Assembly (NCBI RefSeq): GCF_014879935.1
Contig: NZ_JACSRD010000146.1
Location: 62,001 to 126,000, forward strand
Source of the DNA: Prosthecobacter sp.
Lineage (GTDB): Bacteria > Verrucomicrobiota > Verrucomicrobiia > Verrucomicrobiales > Verrucomicrobiaceae
Length of the DNA: 64,000 nucleotides
Direction of reading: 5' to 3'
Shown: piece after piece, positions 25,792 through 33,994 of the stretch
Layout of the letters: each line of letters opens with the position of its first letter
Numbering within the stretch: the stretch's first letter is position 1
The notes under the pieces: generated by a model
What the model was told of the DNA's origin: nothing
Database searches by the model: none
What the model saw: the letters and a program-made list of their open reading frames with translations, nothing else
Translations under genes and position numbers: made by a program

Positions 25792-28557
25792 ATGAGTGCC
25801 TCACTCCCCTACCGCGCCAACGCGGACTTCCTCGAGTCGAAATACCTCGACTGGAAAAAAGACCCTGACTCCGTCGAGCCGCTGTGGTCGTCATTTTTTG
25901 AAGGATTCGAGCTCGGCATGGCAAAACTGGCCGCCCAGCCGGCCAAAGGAGGCAGCGCTGACAGTTCCGTGGCGCTGTCCGAGAAAACGCTGAGCTTCCG
26001 CATGCGGGTGACGAACGCGCTGCAGCATTTCCGCTCCCTGGGCCACACCGCCGCGCATCTGGACCCGCTCAGCACGCAGGGACCGGAGGTGGCCTCGCTC
26101 ACCGTGGCCGGGCTGGGCTTCACCGATGACGAGCTGGAGGAGGAGGTGCAGACGCACATGTATCGCGGCGGACAGCCGATGAAGCTGAAGACGATGCTGG
26201 CGGAACTGCGCGCGATTTACTGCGGGAAGACGGGTTTTGAGTTCATGCACATCCACAATCCGGAGGTGCGCACCTGGCTGCTGGACCGCGTGGAGGTCAC
26301 TGAAGTGGCAAAACCGGGCGCCAAGGAGCACATCGACGCGCTGCGCTGGCTGCTGGAGGCGGAGACCTTCGAGCGCTTCCTGCACCGCCGGTTCGTGGGG
26401 CAGAAGCGCTTCTCCGTGGAAGGTGGAGAGAGCATGCTGGTGGCGCTGGAGACGATCCTCGAAGGCATGCCGGCCTACGGCGGCAAGGAGATCATCATGG
26501 GCATGGCCCACCGCGGCCGCCTGAGCGTGCTGGCGAATTTCCTGCGCAAGCCGCTGGAGTATCTCTTCTACGAGTTCAGCGAGAACTACGTGCCGAACAT
26601 GGTCGCCGGGGACGGCGACGTGAAATACCACCTGGGCTTTGAAACCATGCGCGAGACCAGCGGCGGACACCATGTGGGTGTGATGCTCGCCCCGAATCCG
26701 AGCCATCTGGAGGCTGTCGATCCGGTGGTTGAAGGCATGGCCCGTGCACGCCAGCGCGCGCTGGGCGACACGGCCGAGCGGAGAAAGGTGATTCCCGTGC
26801 TGATCCACGGCGATGCCGCTTTTGCCGGCCAGGGGCTCGTCGCCGAGGTGCTGAATCTCTCGCAACTCCCCGGTTACCGCACCGGCGGCACCATCCATGT
26901 GATCGTGAACAACCAGATCGGTTTCACCACGCAGCCGGCGGATGCCCGCAGCTCCGATTACTGCACGGATGTGGCGAAGATGATCGAGGCCCCCGTGTTT
27001 CACGTGAACGGCGACAGCCCGATGGAGGTGATGCGTGCCGCGAAGCTGGCGCTCGAATTCCGCCAGACCTTCGGGCGCGATGTCATCCTGGACATCGTCT
27101 GCTACCGCCGTCACGGCCACAATGAGACCGACGAGCCCGGTTTCACGCAGCCGAACATGGCGCGTGCCATCGGCCAGCATCCGTCCACCGCCACGCTGTT
27201 CCGCCTGGATCTTGCCAGCCAGGGCATCCTGGACGAGGCCGGCTCAGCCGCGTTGCAGAAGGAGCTGGAAGACGAGCTGGAGCAAGGGGTGCAGACTCTG
27301 GCGGACAAGGACAAGTCCGCGAATGGCGGCAATCCTTTCGAAGGCAGCATGGCGGAGCCTCAGGCGGCTTACGATTACCATCCGGTCAAAACCGGAGTCG
27401 AGTTCCCCAGCCTCAAGGCGGTGGGCCAGCGGCTGCTGGAGACGCCGGAGGGCTTCAATCTGCATCCCACGATCGCCAAACGCTTCCTCGCGGCCCGCAA
27501 AAAGGCCATCGAAGCAGGAGAAGGCATCGACTGGGCCTACGCCGAATCGCTGGCCTTCGGCACACTGCTCACGGAAGGCCACGGGGTGCGTCTCAGCGGT
27601 CAGGACGTGCGTCGTGGCACGTTCAGCCATCGCCACAGTGTGTTCTATGACTCACAAACACGTGAGCGCTACATCCCGCTGAACAACCTGGAGGCCGAGC
27701 AGGGCCGCTACTGCGTTTACAACTCGCTTTTGTCCGAGGCCGCCGTGCTCGGGTTCGACTACGGCTACTCGCTGCTCGCGAGCAACCTGCTCGTCTGCTG
27801 GGAGGCTCAATTTGGCGACTTCGTGAACGGAGCGCAGGTCATCATCGACCAGTTCATCGCCTCCGCCGAGAGCAAATGGCAGCGGCCGTGCCACATCACG
27901 CTGCTGCTGCCGCACGGCTATGAAGGGCAGGGGCCCGAGCATTCCAGCGCCCGCCTGGAGCGATTCCTGCAGCTCTGCGCCGGCGGCAACATGCAGGTGT
28001 GCAATTTCACCACGCCCGCGCAGTACTTCCACGCCCTGCGCCGCCAGATCAAACGCGGCACGCGCAAGCCGCTCGTCGTGATGACGCCGAAGAGCCTCCT
28101 GCGCCATCCGAAGTGCGTCAGCAAGCTCAGCGACATGGCGGAAGGCACCACATTCCGCGAGGTGCTGGACGACGAGCACCTGCTGGGACCGGCGGAGCGG
28201 GTCACGCGCCTCATTTTGTGCTCCGGCAAGGTTTATTATGACCTGCTTGAGTTCCGCGAGGAGCACAAGATCAAGAACGCCGCCATCATCCGCATCGAGC
28301 AGCTTTACCCGCTGAACTACGAGATGCTGAAGGAGATCGTCTCCAAGTATCCGCGGGCGCAGAAGAAATGGATCTGGTGCCAGGAGGAGCCACGCAACAT
28401 GGGTGCCTTCTACTACATCCGCCCGCGCCTCGAAGAGCTCAGCAATCACAAGCTGCGCTACGCCGGCCGCGAGCGCTCCTCCAGCCCCGCCGCAGGCTCC
28501 AAGGCCATCCATGTTCTTGAGCAGGAGAAACTGGTCGAGGACGCCTTCAGCGTGTAA
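25792..28557 (+). CDS. sucA: 2-oxoglutarate dehydrogenase E1 component
   Basis: Start at the ATG at 25792 (MSASLPYRANADFLESKYLDW), giving 921 residues, which matches OdhA/SucA. The ThDP-binding region includes GDAAFAGQGLVAEVLN near residue 340 and NNQIGFTTQP near 375. The substrate-channel motif RRHGHNETDEP and a C-terminal transketolase-like pyrimidine-binding domain (RGTFSHRHSVF, LPHGYEGQGPEHSSARLERF) are also present. E1 decarboxylates 2-oxoglutarate and succinylates the E2 lipoyl group in the TCA cycle. It heads a unit with sucB, but two toxin-antitoxin genes lie between them. No E3 (lpd) gene follows. Confidence 0.97.
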   Translation: MSASLPYRANADFLESKYLDWKKDPDSVEPLWSSFFEGFELGMAKLAAQPAKGGSADSSVALSEKTLSFRMRVTNALQHFRSLGHTAAHLDPLSTQGPEVASLTVAGLGFTDDELEEEVQTHMYRGGQPMKLKTMLAELRAIYCGKTGFEFMHIHNPEVRTWLLDRVEVTEVAKPGAKEHIDALRWLLEAETFERFLHRRFVGQKRFSVEGGESMLVALETILEGMPAYGGKEIIMGMAHRGRLSVLANFLRKPLEYLFYEFSENYVPNMVAGDGDVKYHLGFETMRETSGGHHVGVMLAPNPSHLEAVDPVVEGMARARQRALGDTAERRKVIPVLIHGDAAFAGQGLVAEVLNLSQLPGYRTGGTIHVIVNNQIGFTTQPADARSSDYCTDVAKMIEAPVFHVNGDSPMEVMRAAKLALEFRQTFGRDVILDIVCYRRHGHNETDEPGFTQPNMARAIGQHPSTATLFRLDLASQGILDEAGSAALQKELEDELEQGVQTLADKDKSANGGNPFEGSMAEPQAAYDYHPVKTGVEFPSLKAVGQRLLETPEGFNLHPTIAKRFLAARKKAIEAGEGIDWAYAESLAFGTLLTEGHGVRLSGQDVRRGTFSHRHSVFYDSQTRERYIPLNNLEAEQGRYCVYNSLLSEAAVLGFDYGYSLLASNLLVCWEAQFGDFVNGAQVIIDQFIASAESKWQRPCHITLLLPHGYEGQGPEHSSARLERFLQLCAGGNMQVCNFTTPAQYFHALRRQIKRGTRKPLVVMTPKSLLRHPKCVSKLSDMAEGTTFREVLDDEHLLGPAERVTRLILCSGKVYYDLLEFREEHKIKNAAIIRIEQLYPLNYEMLKEIVSKYPRAQKKWIWCQEEPRNMGAFYYIRPRLEELSNHKLRYAGRERSSSPAAGSKAIHVLEQEKLVEDAFSV

Positions 28558-28568
28558 TCTGACCCGTC

Positions 28569-28769
28569 ATGAAACAGAAACTCACGTTCACCTATTGGCG
28601 CGATGGCGACTGGTGGCTCGGCTATTTGGACGAGTTTCCTGACCATTGGACACAGGGCGAGTCTTTGGAGGAGCTGAAGGTGATGCTCGCAGACCTCTAC
28701 AAGGACCTCACCAGCGGCGAGATCGCGGGGATCCGTCATCGGGGTGAGATGGAGCTCGAACTGGCATGA
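28569..28769 (+). CDS. hicB: HicB-family antitoxin (short form)
   Basis: A 66-residue protein with the HicB/UPF0150 partial RNase-H-like fold: [19 protein letters not shown], then [20 protein letters not shown]. It lacks the C-terminal DNA-binding domain found in longer HicB proteins. It should neutralise the HicA toxin encoded immediately after it. The stop of this gene overlaps the hicA start (ATGA), giving translational coupling. It begins 11 bases after sucA ends. Antitoxin-first order is seen in many hic loci. Confidence 0.87.
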   Translation: MKQKLTFTYWRDGDWWLGYLDEFPDHWTQGESLEELKVMLADLYKDLTSGEIAGIRHRGEMELELA

Positions 28770-28945
28770 AACGGCTCGACCTTATCCGCAGACTCGAAGA
28801 CATGGGTTGTTATCTCGTCAGGCATGGAGGCAATCACGACTGGTATCGCAATCCGGTCACGAATGTTGCGGATGCCATTCCGAGACACCGCGAAATCAAC
28901 GAGCATCTCGCCCGCAAGATCATCAAGAAGCTTTCCAACGACTAA
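28766..28945 (+). CDS. hicA: HicA-family mRNA interferase toxin
   Basis: This 59-residue ORF ([14 protein letters not shown]...KKLSND) is too short for the supplied track. It matches the HicA double-stranded-RNA-binding-like fold: an initial helix ending in a Gly, the strand [15 protein letters not shown] with the candidate catalytic H24, the strand [14 protein letters not shown] and a final helix. HicA toxins cleave mRNA in the cytoplasm until bound by HicB. The start overlaps the hicB stop, and the stop is 14 bases before sucB. By my hand count it is about 52% GC, visibly lower than sucA and sucB, which fits acquisition by transfer. Confidence 0.85.
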   Translation: MKRLDLIRRLEDMGCYLVRHGGNHDWYRNPVTNVADAIPRHREINEHLARKIIKKLSND

Positions 28946-28959
28946 ACTCCCCCACGACC

Positions 28960-30054
28960 ATGGCTGACATCAAAATCCCCGCACTCGGCGAATCCGTCAC
29001 TGGAGGCCAGATCGCCAAATGGCACTTCAAAAACGGCGACTTCGTCAAAGTCGGCGACATCCTCCTGACGCTCGAAACCGACAAAGTGGCCGCTGAAGTC
29101 ACCGCCGAGGCCGCCGGCACGCTCAGCATCGCCAAACAGCCCGGCGACGATGTCGTCATCGGCGACGTCGTCGGCCAAATCGCCGAAGGAGCCGCTCCCG
29201 CCGTCGAAAAAGCCCCCGAAGCGCCCAAACCGGCTCCTGCCGCCGCTTCCGAGCCAAAACCGGAAGCGAAGCCCACCAACATCACCGAGTTTAAAGTCGT
29301 TCCGAAGCCCGAACCGACTCCAGAACCCGCCGCGAAGCCCGCGCCTTCCCCTGAAGGCCGCATCACGCGGAAGAAGATGACCCCGCTGCGCAAAAAGATC
29401 GCCGACCAGCTCGTCAGCGCCCAGCGCACCGCCGCGATCCTGACCACCTTCAACGAGTGCGACATGTCCAACGTCATGGCGCTGCGTTCCAAGCTCCAGG
29501 ATGCCTTTGTCGCCAAAAACGGCGTCAAACTCGGCTTCATGAGCTTCTTCATCAAAGCCGTGGTCGAAGCCCTCAAAGCCGTCCCGCAGATCAACGTCCG
29601 CGTCGAAGGCGATGAAATCGTCCATCAGCACTACTACGACATCGGCGTCGCCGTCGGCACCGAGCGCGGCCTCATCGTCCCCGTCCTGCGCGATGCCGAT
29701 CAGAAGTCCTTCGCCGAACTCGAGCAGGACATCCTCGGCTACGCCAAAAAAGCCAAGGACGGCAAACTTCAGGTCTCCGACCTTACGGGCGGTGTCTTCA
29801 CCATCAGCAACGGTGGCGTTTACGGTTCTCTGCTGAGCACCCCGATCATCAACCCGCCTCAGAGCGGCATCCTCGGCATGCACAGCATCCAGCAACGCCC
29901 GATCGCCGTCGATGGTCAGGTCGTCATCCGCCCGATGATGAACCTCGCCCTCAGCTACGACCACCGCGTCGTCGATGGCAAGGAAGCCGTGACCTTCCTG
30001 ATTCGCGTGAAGGAGTGCATCGAGAATCCCGCACGCATGCTCGTGGGAGCGTGA
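28960..30054 (+). CDS. sucB: Dihydrolipoyllysine-residue succinyltransferase (2-oxoglutarate dehydrogenase E2), E3-binding domain absent
   Basis: Starts at the ATG at 28960, giving 364 residues. The lipoyl domain (1-78) carries the attachment lysine K42 in [11 protein letters not shown] Pro/Ala/Glu-rich linker (about 80-145) leads directly into the catalytic domain, which begins at [18 protein letters not shown]. The active-site motif is [13 protein letters not shown], with H335 and D339. The peripheral-subunit-binding domain normally found between linker and catalytic domain, which holds E3, cannot be found. This explains a length about 40 residues below the usual 400. The catalytic core is otherwise complete. 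The enzyme transfers the succinyl group to CoA. It belongs with sucA, across the hicBA insertion. Confidence 0.95.
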   Translation: MADIKIPALGESVTGGQIAKWHFKNGDFVKVGDILLTLETDKVAAEVTAEAAGTLSIAKQPGDDVVIGDVVGQIAEGAAPAVEKAPEAPKPAPAAASEPKPEAKPTNITEFKVVPKPEPTPEPAAKPAPSPEGRITRKKMTPLRKKIADQLVSAQRTAAILTTFNECDMSNVMALRSKLQDAFVAKNGVKLGFMSFFIKAVVEALKAVPQINVRVEGDEIVHQHYYDIGVAVGTERGLIVPVLRDADQKSFAELEQDILGYAKKAKDGKLQVSDLTGGVFTISNGGVYGSLLSTPIINPPQSGILGMHSIQQRPIAVDGQVVIRPMMNLALSYDHRVVDGKEAVTFLIRVKECIENPARMLVGA

Positions 30055-30097
30055 CTTTCGTCCTGGACGCGTCGATTTTGGCTGAACAAAGCAGTTG

Positions 30098-30121
30098 CAG
30101 TGCGTTCTCATTCACGCACTG
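30098..30121. other. Perfect hairpin between sucB and the DUF502 gene
   Basis: CAGTGCGT and ACGCACTG pair perfectly around an eight-base loop, 12 bases before the DUF502 gene start. No T-tract follows, so it is not a standard terminator. It may be an mRNA processing or stability element. Confidence 0.4.
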
Positions 30122-30133
30122 AAAAGACACGTC

Positions 30134-31030
30134 ATGACGCCGACTTCCCTCCACACGACTTCACCCGCCGAGGCGCATGCGCCGAAAGGCTGGGGTGTGT
30201 GGCTGCGGAACAAGTTCCTGGCAGGTCTGGCGCTGGCCCTTCCGCTGATCATCACTTTCTGGATCCTCTACTCGATCTACGACCTCATGCACGGCTGGAG
30301 CAAGCCGGTGCTGGCGCAGATCGTGAGCCTGGTGAACGAACTGTCCGACCAGCCGCTGCTCGACATTGATGATCCGAAGCTGGAGAACCTCACCAATTTC
30401 ATCGGCTTCCTGTTCTCGCTGCTGGTGATCCTGGGGCTGGGATTCATGGCCACCAACGTGATCGGAGTGCACTTCGTCACGGCGGTGGACAAGCTGCTGC
30501 TGCGCATCCCGCTCGTGGCGGTGATCTACCGGCCGCTCAAGCAGGTGATCGACGCTTTCCGTGGCCTCGGGGCGACGAAGCAGAATTTCAAGCGTGTGGT
30601 CTTTGTGGATTATCCAGTCACGGGCATGCGCATGATCGGTTTCGCCACGGGCCAGTATTGTGATCCGCACAGTGGAAAGGCGCAGACTTGCGTGCTGCTG
30701 CCGACCGCCCCGAGTCCCATGACGGGAATTCTGCTGGTGGTGGACTCCGAAAAAGTCAGCGATGCACCGATCACCATCGAGGAGGCGATGAAGATGATCA
30801 TTTCCGGCGGCCTGGTGGTGCCGGTGAATGCCGTGCCACCGCTGAATCAAAAGATGATCGCTCCTCCCTTGCCCGAATCGCTGCCGGTTCCGGAGCCGGA
30901 GCCCGAACTTCCGGCGGGACTGCCACGGGCGGAGGATTTCGACGCGGGAGACACGGAAATCCTGGCCCAAGCGCTCGACATCAAGAGCGGCAAGCGCTGG
31001 CTTCGGGCGCTTCCCTGGAAAAAACGCTGA
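30134..31030 (+). CDS. DUF502-family inner-membrane protein
   Basis: Starts at the ATG at 30134, giving 298 residues. Two membrane helices are evident (about 28-48 and 88-111). A soluble domain then shows the DUF502 hallmark sequence, including RIPLVAVIYRPLKQVIDAF and a later VLLPTAPSPMTGILLVV segment. The C-terminal 70 residues are a Pro/Glu-rich extension ending in a basic stretch. The function of DUF502 proteins in bacteria is unknown. A Nudix hydrolase gene follows six bases after its stop, so the two probably share a transcript that ends at the terminator at 31512. Confidence 0.88.
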   Translation: MTPTSLHTTSPAEAHAPKGWGVWLRNKFLAGLALALPLIITFWILYSIYDLMHGWSKPVLAQIVSLVNELSDQPLLDIDDPKLENLTNFIGFLFSLLVILGLGFMATNVIGVHFVTAVDKLLLRIPLVAVIYRPLKQVIDAFRGLGATKQNFKRVVFVDYPVTGMRMIGFATGQYCDPHSGKAQTCVLLPTAPSPMTGILLVVDSEKVSDAPITIEEAMKMIISGGLVVPVNAVPPLNQKMIAPPLPESLPVPEPEPELPAGLPRAEDFDAGDTEILAQALDIKSGKRWLRALPWKKR

Positions 31031-31036
31031 CTCACG

Positions 31037-31522
31037 GTGACGATCGACTGGCAGACCTGGCAGCCTGGCGTCCGAGCGACGCTGATGTTCATCATCGATG
31101 AGGCAAAGCGTGAGGTATTGCTCATCCGCAAGAAGCGTGGCCTCGGTGCTGGCAAGATCAACGGCCCCGGGGGCAAGATCGACCCTGGGGAGACCTCTCT
31201 CGAATGCGCGGTGCGAGAGACCCAGGAAGAACTGGGTGTCACCGCCTTGGATCCAGTTCATCATGGCGAGTTATGGTTCCAGTTCGTGGACGGTTTGCGG
31301 ATGCATGTGGATGTCTGGATCGCCACCCGGCACGAAGGGGAGCCTGTGGAGACGCCCGAGGCGCTGCCCCTGTGGACCTCCCTGGACGAGCTGCCTTTTG
31401 ACCAGATGTGGGCGGATGATGAGCACTGGCTGGCGCAGACGCTCGTGGATCGTCGGCGTTTCATCGGCCGTTTCGTCTTCGACAACGACACGATGCTGTC
31501 GCACGAGCTCGAATGGCGCTGA
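31037..31522 (+). CDS. Nudix hydrolase, MTH1-like oxidised purine nucleoside triphosphatase
   Basis: Starts with GTG at 31037. The 161-residue protein contains a full Nudix box at 46-68 (GKIDPGE, then RETQEELGV). The preceding KKRGLGAGKINGPG segment, and WADDEHW and NDTMLSHEL further on, resemble MTH1/NUDT1, which hydrolyses 8-oxo-dGTP and related oxidised purine nucleotides. It would sanitise the nucleotide pool in the cytosol. MTH1 specificity is inferred from these motifs. The stop codon lies inside the loop of an intrinsic terminator. Confidence 0.88.
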   Translation: MTIDWQTWQPGVRATLMFIIDEAKREVLLIRKKRGLGAGKINGPGGKIDPGETSLECAVRETQEELGVTALDPVHHGELWFQFVDGLRMHVDVWIATRHEGEPVETPEALPLWTSLDELPFDQMWADDEHWLAQTLVDRRRFIGRFVFDNDTMLSHELEWR

Positions 31523-31535
31523 CGCGCCATTTTTT
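31512..31535 (+). terminator. Rho-independent terminator overlapping the Nudix stop codon
   Basis: AATGGCGC pairs with GCGCCATT around the four-base loop TGAC, followed by a run of Ts to 31535. The loop contains the Nudix gene's TGA, so the last two sense codons form part of the stem. Confidence 0.85.
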
Positions 31536-31573
31536 GGATTCCAGACGCGGCGTGATCTGCCTATGATCGTGGC

Positions 31574-33016
31574 ATGAAAATCTCCGCGTTGCCCCTTGCC
31601 GTCATGTCGCTAGCCGCCGCCACCGCGTTCGCGGTGGAGCCGCCCAACATCGTGCTCGTGATGGCGGATGATCAGGGCTGGGGAGACATGGGTTACAATG
31701 GCCATCCGCATGTGAAGACGCCGAACTTCGACGCGATGGCGAAAGAAGGGCTGCGATTTGACCAGTTTCACGCCGCGGCACCGGTCTGCTCTCCCACACG
31801 CGGCAGCGTGATGACCGGGCGGACGCCGAACCGGTTTGGCTGCTTCTCCTGGGGGCACACGCTGCGCCCGCAGGAGATCACCATCGCCGAGGCATTGAAA
31901 ACCGCCGGATATGCGACCGGTCACTTCGGCAAATGGCATTTGGGCTCGGTGCAGAAGGCCAGTCCGGTCAGCCCGGGAGCCAGCGGCTTCGACGAGTGGG
32001 TGTCGTCGCCGAATTTCTTCGATCTCGATCCGGTGCTGAGCGTGCAGGGCAGGGCAGAAGCATTCAAAGGCGACAGTTCGGACGTGACCGTCGGGCATGC
32101 GCTGAAGTTCATCCGCCGCTGCGCTGAAACGAAACAGCGTTTCTTTGCGGTGGTCTGGTTCGGCTCGCCGCATGACCCTCATCAGGCGCTGGAGGCCGAC
32201 AGGGCACCGTATGCGGGCCTCCCGGAGAAGCAGCAGAACTTTTATGGTGAGATCACCGCCATGGACCGTGCGTTTGGACGGCTGCGATCCGCTCTGAAGG
32301 AACTGAATGTCAGCGAGGAAACTCTCCTGTGGTATTGCAGCGACAACGGAGCGTTGCCCAAAGTCGGCTCCACAGGCGGGCGGCGGGGGTTCAAAGGGCA
32401 GGTTTATGAGGGAGGTCTCGCGGTGCCGTCGCTGTTGGAGTGGCCGGCGGTTTTCAACGAACCCAAGGTCGTCAAGGCACCGTGTGTCACCTCTGACATC
32501 TATCCCACGGTGCTCGGCATCGCGGGAGTGACCATGGAAAATCAGCCGCCGCTGGATGGGATCGATCTCATGCCTTTGCTGACTGGACAGACGTCGCGTC
32601 GCACCAAGCCGATCGGGTTCTGGGATGCGGGTGTCAAAGGCATCAGCACACCATCCAAGGCATGGATGGATGAACTGCTGGCCGCACAACACCGGGGTGA
32701 GGAGCCTGAAGATCCGGCTCGAATCCGACCCGACGCGGGAAAAATGGGATCTCCACAGTCACTCACTGAGTTTCCAGGACACGCCGCCTGGCTCGACTGG
32801 CCTTGGAAGTTGCACCGCATTGAGAATCGACGCACCCACGATGTCACCTGGGAACTGTACAACCTCGCCACCGACCCCGATGAAAGCACTGTTCTTCTGG
32901 CGGAGCAGCCCGAGCGTGTGCCGGAAATGCAGGGGAATCTCGAAAAGTGGCTGGAAAACGTGGTCCAGAGCCTGAGTGGCGAGGACTACGCCGACGCTGA
33001 TTCTTCAAAAAAATGA
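31574..33016 (+). CDS. Secreted Cys-type sulfatase
   Basis: A 480-residue protein with a clear signal peptide (MKISALPLAVMSLAAATAFA). Metal-binding aspartates lie in VMADDQGWGD (D32/D33). The formylglycine-generating site is C72-S-P-T-R, followed by the usual MTGRTPNR. GHFGKWHLG and YCSDNGALP complete the sulfatase signature. There is no EF-hand tail. It hydrolyses a sulfate ester, substrate unknown, in the periplasm or outside the cell. It stands alone after the terminator at 31512 and is followed by an AT-rich gap with a tRNA gene. Confidence 0.94.
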   Translation: MKISALPLAVMSLAAATAFAVEPPNIVLVMADDQGWGDMGYNGHPHVKTPNFDAMAKEGLRFDQFHAAAPVCSPTRGSVMTGRTPNRFGCFSWGHTLRPQEITIAEALKTAGYATGHFGKWHLGSVQKASPVSPGASGFDEWVSSPNFFDLDPVLSVQGRAEAFKGDSSDVTVGHALKFIRRCAETKQRFFAVVWFGSPHDPHQALEADRAPYAGLPEKQQNFYGEITAMDRAFGRLRSALKELNVSEETLLWYCSDNGALPKVGSTGGRRGFKGQVYEGGLAVPSLLEWPAVFNEPKVVKAPCVTSDIYPTVLGIAGVTMENQPPLDGIDLMPLLTGQTSRRTKPIGFWDAGVKGISTPSKAWMDELLAAQHRGEEPEDPARIRPDAGKMGSPQSLTEFPGHAAWLDWPWKLHRIENRRTHDVTWELYNLATDPDESTVLLAEQPERVPEMQGNLEKWLENVVQSLSGEDYADADSSKK

Positions 33017-33264
33017 GGCAGCGGACCTGTCGCGCGCCCCAGGTCGGATGGATTGCATGAATGTTCAGGTCAAAATGGCTTCTTTTGACTCCCTGCTTGC
33101 CACCTTCCTCATTGGTGCTAATAAACAGCCGCAATTGAAGAGTCAGATTGGTAAACTTTTGAAATTCTGAATAGATCAGTGTTTCTAAAATTTTAAAATC
33201 TTACATTTAATTCTAAAAAATATCTTGCGGCAGTGAGGTGTTACGTGATACTATAACTTTAATT
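33017..33264. other. AT-rich intergenic stretch before the tRNA gene
   Basis: This stretch holds no gene I can support. From about 33130 it becomes markedly AT-rich, unlike the rest of the window. The last 80 bases contain the tRNA promoter. A 40-codon ORF (33048-33170) was judged too weak to call. Confidence 0.5.
33184..33254 (+). promoter_or_regulatory. tRNA-Gly promoter with UP-like element
   Basis: A -35-like TTGCGG (33225-33230) and a -10-like TACTAT (33249-33254) are 18 bases apart. They are positioned to start transcription a few bases before the tRNA. The 40 bases upstream are nearly all A and T with phased A and T runs, like an UP element of strong stable-RNA promoters. Confidence 0.5.
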
Positions 33265-33335
33265 GCGGGTATAGCTTAATGGTAAAGTTCCAGCCTTCCA
33301 CGCTGGCCATGTGGGTTCGATTCCCACTACCCGCT
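33265..33335 (+). tRNA. tRNA-Gly (anticodon TCC)
   Basis: A complete cloverleaf of 71 bases can be drawn. The acceptor GCGGGTA pairs with TACCCGC, and the D arm is GCTT/AAGT. The anticodon stem CCAGC/GCTGG holds the loop CTTCCAC with TCC at positions 34-36. The T arm is TGGG/CCCA with loop TTCGATT. The discriminator base is T and CCA is not encoded. It reads GGA and related glycine codons. Confidence 0.95.
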
Positions 33336-33382
33336 CTGATCACGCATAAAACCTTCAAAAAACTGTAAATTCACTGCCGCTT

Positions 33383-33937
33383 ATGAAAGCTGTATTTGCA
33401 TCTCGCATCGCGATCGCAGGCATGTTCTCGTTCGCAGTTCTTACCCCGGTTTTCGCCCAATCAGCGGGCGGTTGCGCTGAAATCTCCAGCGATGTGAGTG
33501 CTGCTGTCGCCAAAGATCCATCGAAGGTGCTGATGGTGGTGGAAGACGCTTTGGTGATCAATGAAAGTTGTGCGGCAGACATTGTGAAAGCCGCCATTGT
33601 GGCCTCAAAGGCCGATGCCGGGCTCGCCAGCCAGATCGTTCAAACCGCCGTCTCAGTGGCACCTAAGATGGCTGGCGTGATCAACGACGCCGCAGGTTCT
33701 GTCGTCCCTGGTCTGGCCGCTGTTACACCAGTCGATGACACACCGCGCCCAGTCACGGCGTCTGAGAAAAACCCGGTGAATGTTAAGAATCCGGTTTTGC
33801 CCCCGGCCCCCGTTGAGGAAGACTTCTTCGTCCCTTCTTCCATTCGCGGTGTGTTCCTGATCCAGCCACCTGCTTCCGGCCCGCTGCCCTGCCGTTGCGA
33901 CACCAATCCCGTGTCTCCTTCGACCTCGATTCCCTGA
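33383..33937 (+). CDS. Small secreted helical protein at the head of the polysaccharide-export module
   Basis: A 184-residue protein with a signal peptide ending at FAQS. The central part (about 30-115) is made of short Ala/Val-rich helices such as ADIVKAAIVASKADAG and SQIVQTAVSVAPKMAG, repeated with a period of roughly 20-25 residues. A Pro-rich region follows, with a short C-terminal tail containing PCRCD. Four cysteines could form disulfides. I do not recognise a named family. It lies 57 bases upstream of a beta-barrel protein and the export genes, so a periplasmic role linked to the export module is likely. Confidence 0.75.
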   Translation: MKAVFASRIAIAGMFSFAVLTPVFAQSAGGCAEISSDVSAAVAKDPSKVLMVVEDALVINESCAADIVKAAIVASKADAGLASQIVQTAVSVAPKMAGVINDAAGSVVPGLAAVTPVDDTPRPVTASEKNPVNVKNPVLPPAPVEEDFFVPSSIRGVFLIQPPASGPLPCRCDTNPVSPSTSIP

Positions 33938-33994
33938 CGAGGCATCCACCGACGGCATTGACCCCCTAATTCCCCACCTCGGACCCTTTTCGCC

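Noticed and set aside
33048-33170. 40-codon ORF (MDCMNVQVK...) after the sulfatase
   Set aside because: It has no ribosome-binding site, no recognised motif, and lies in an AT-rich transition zone; too weak to call.
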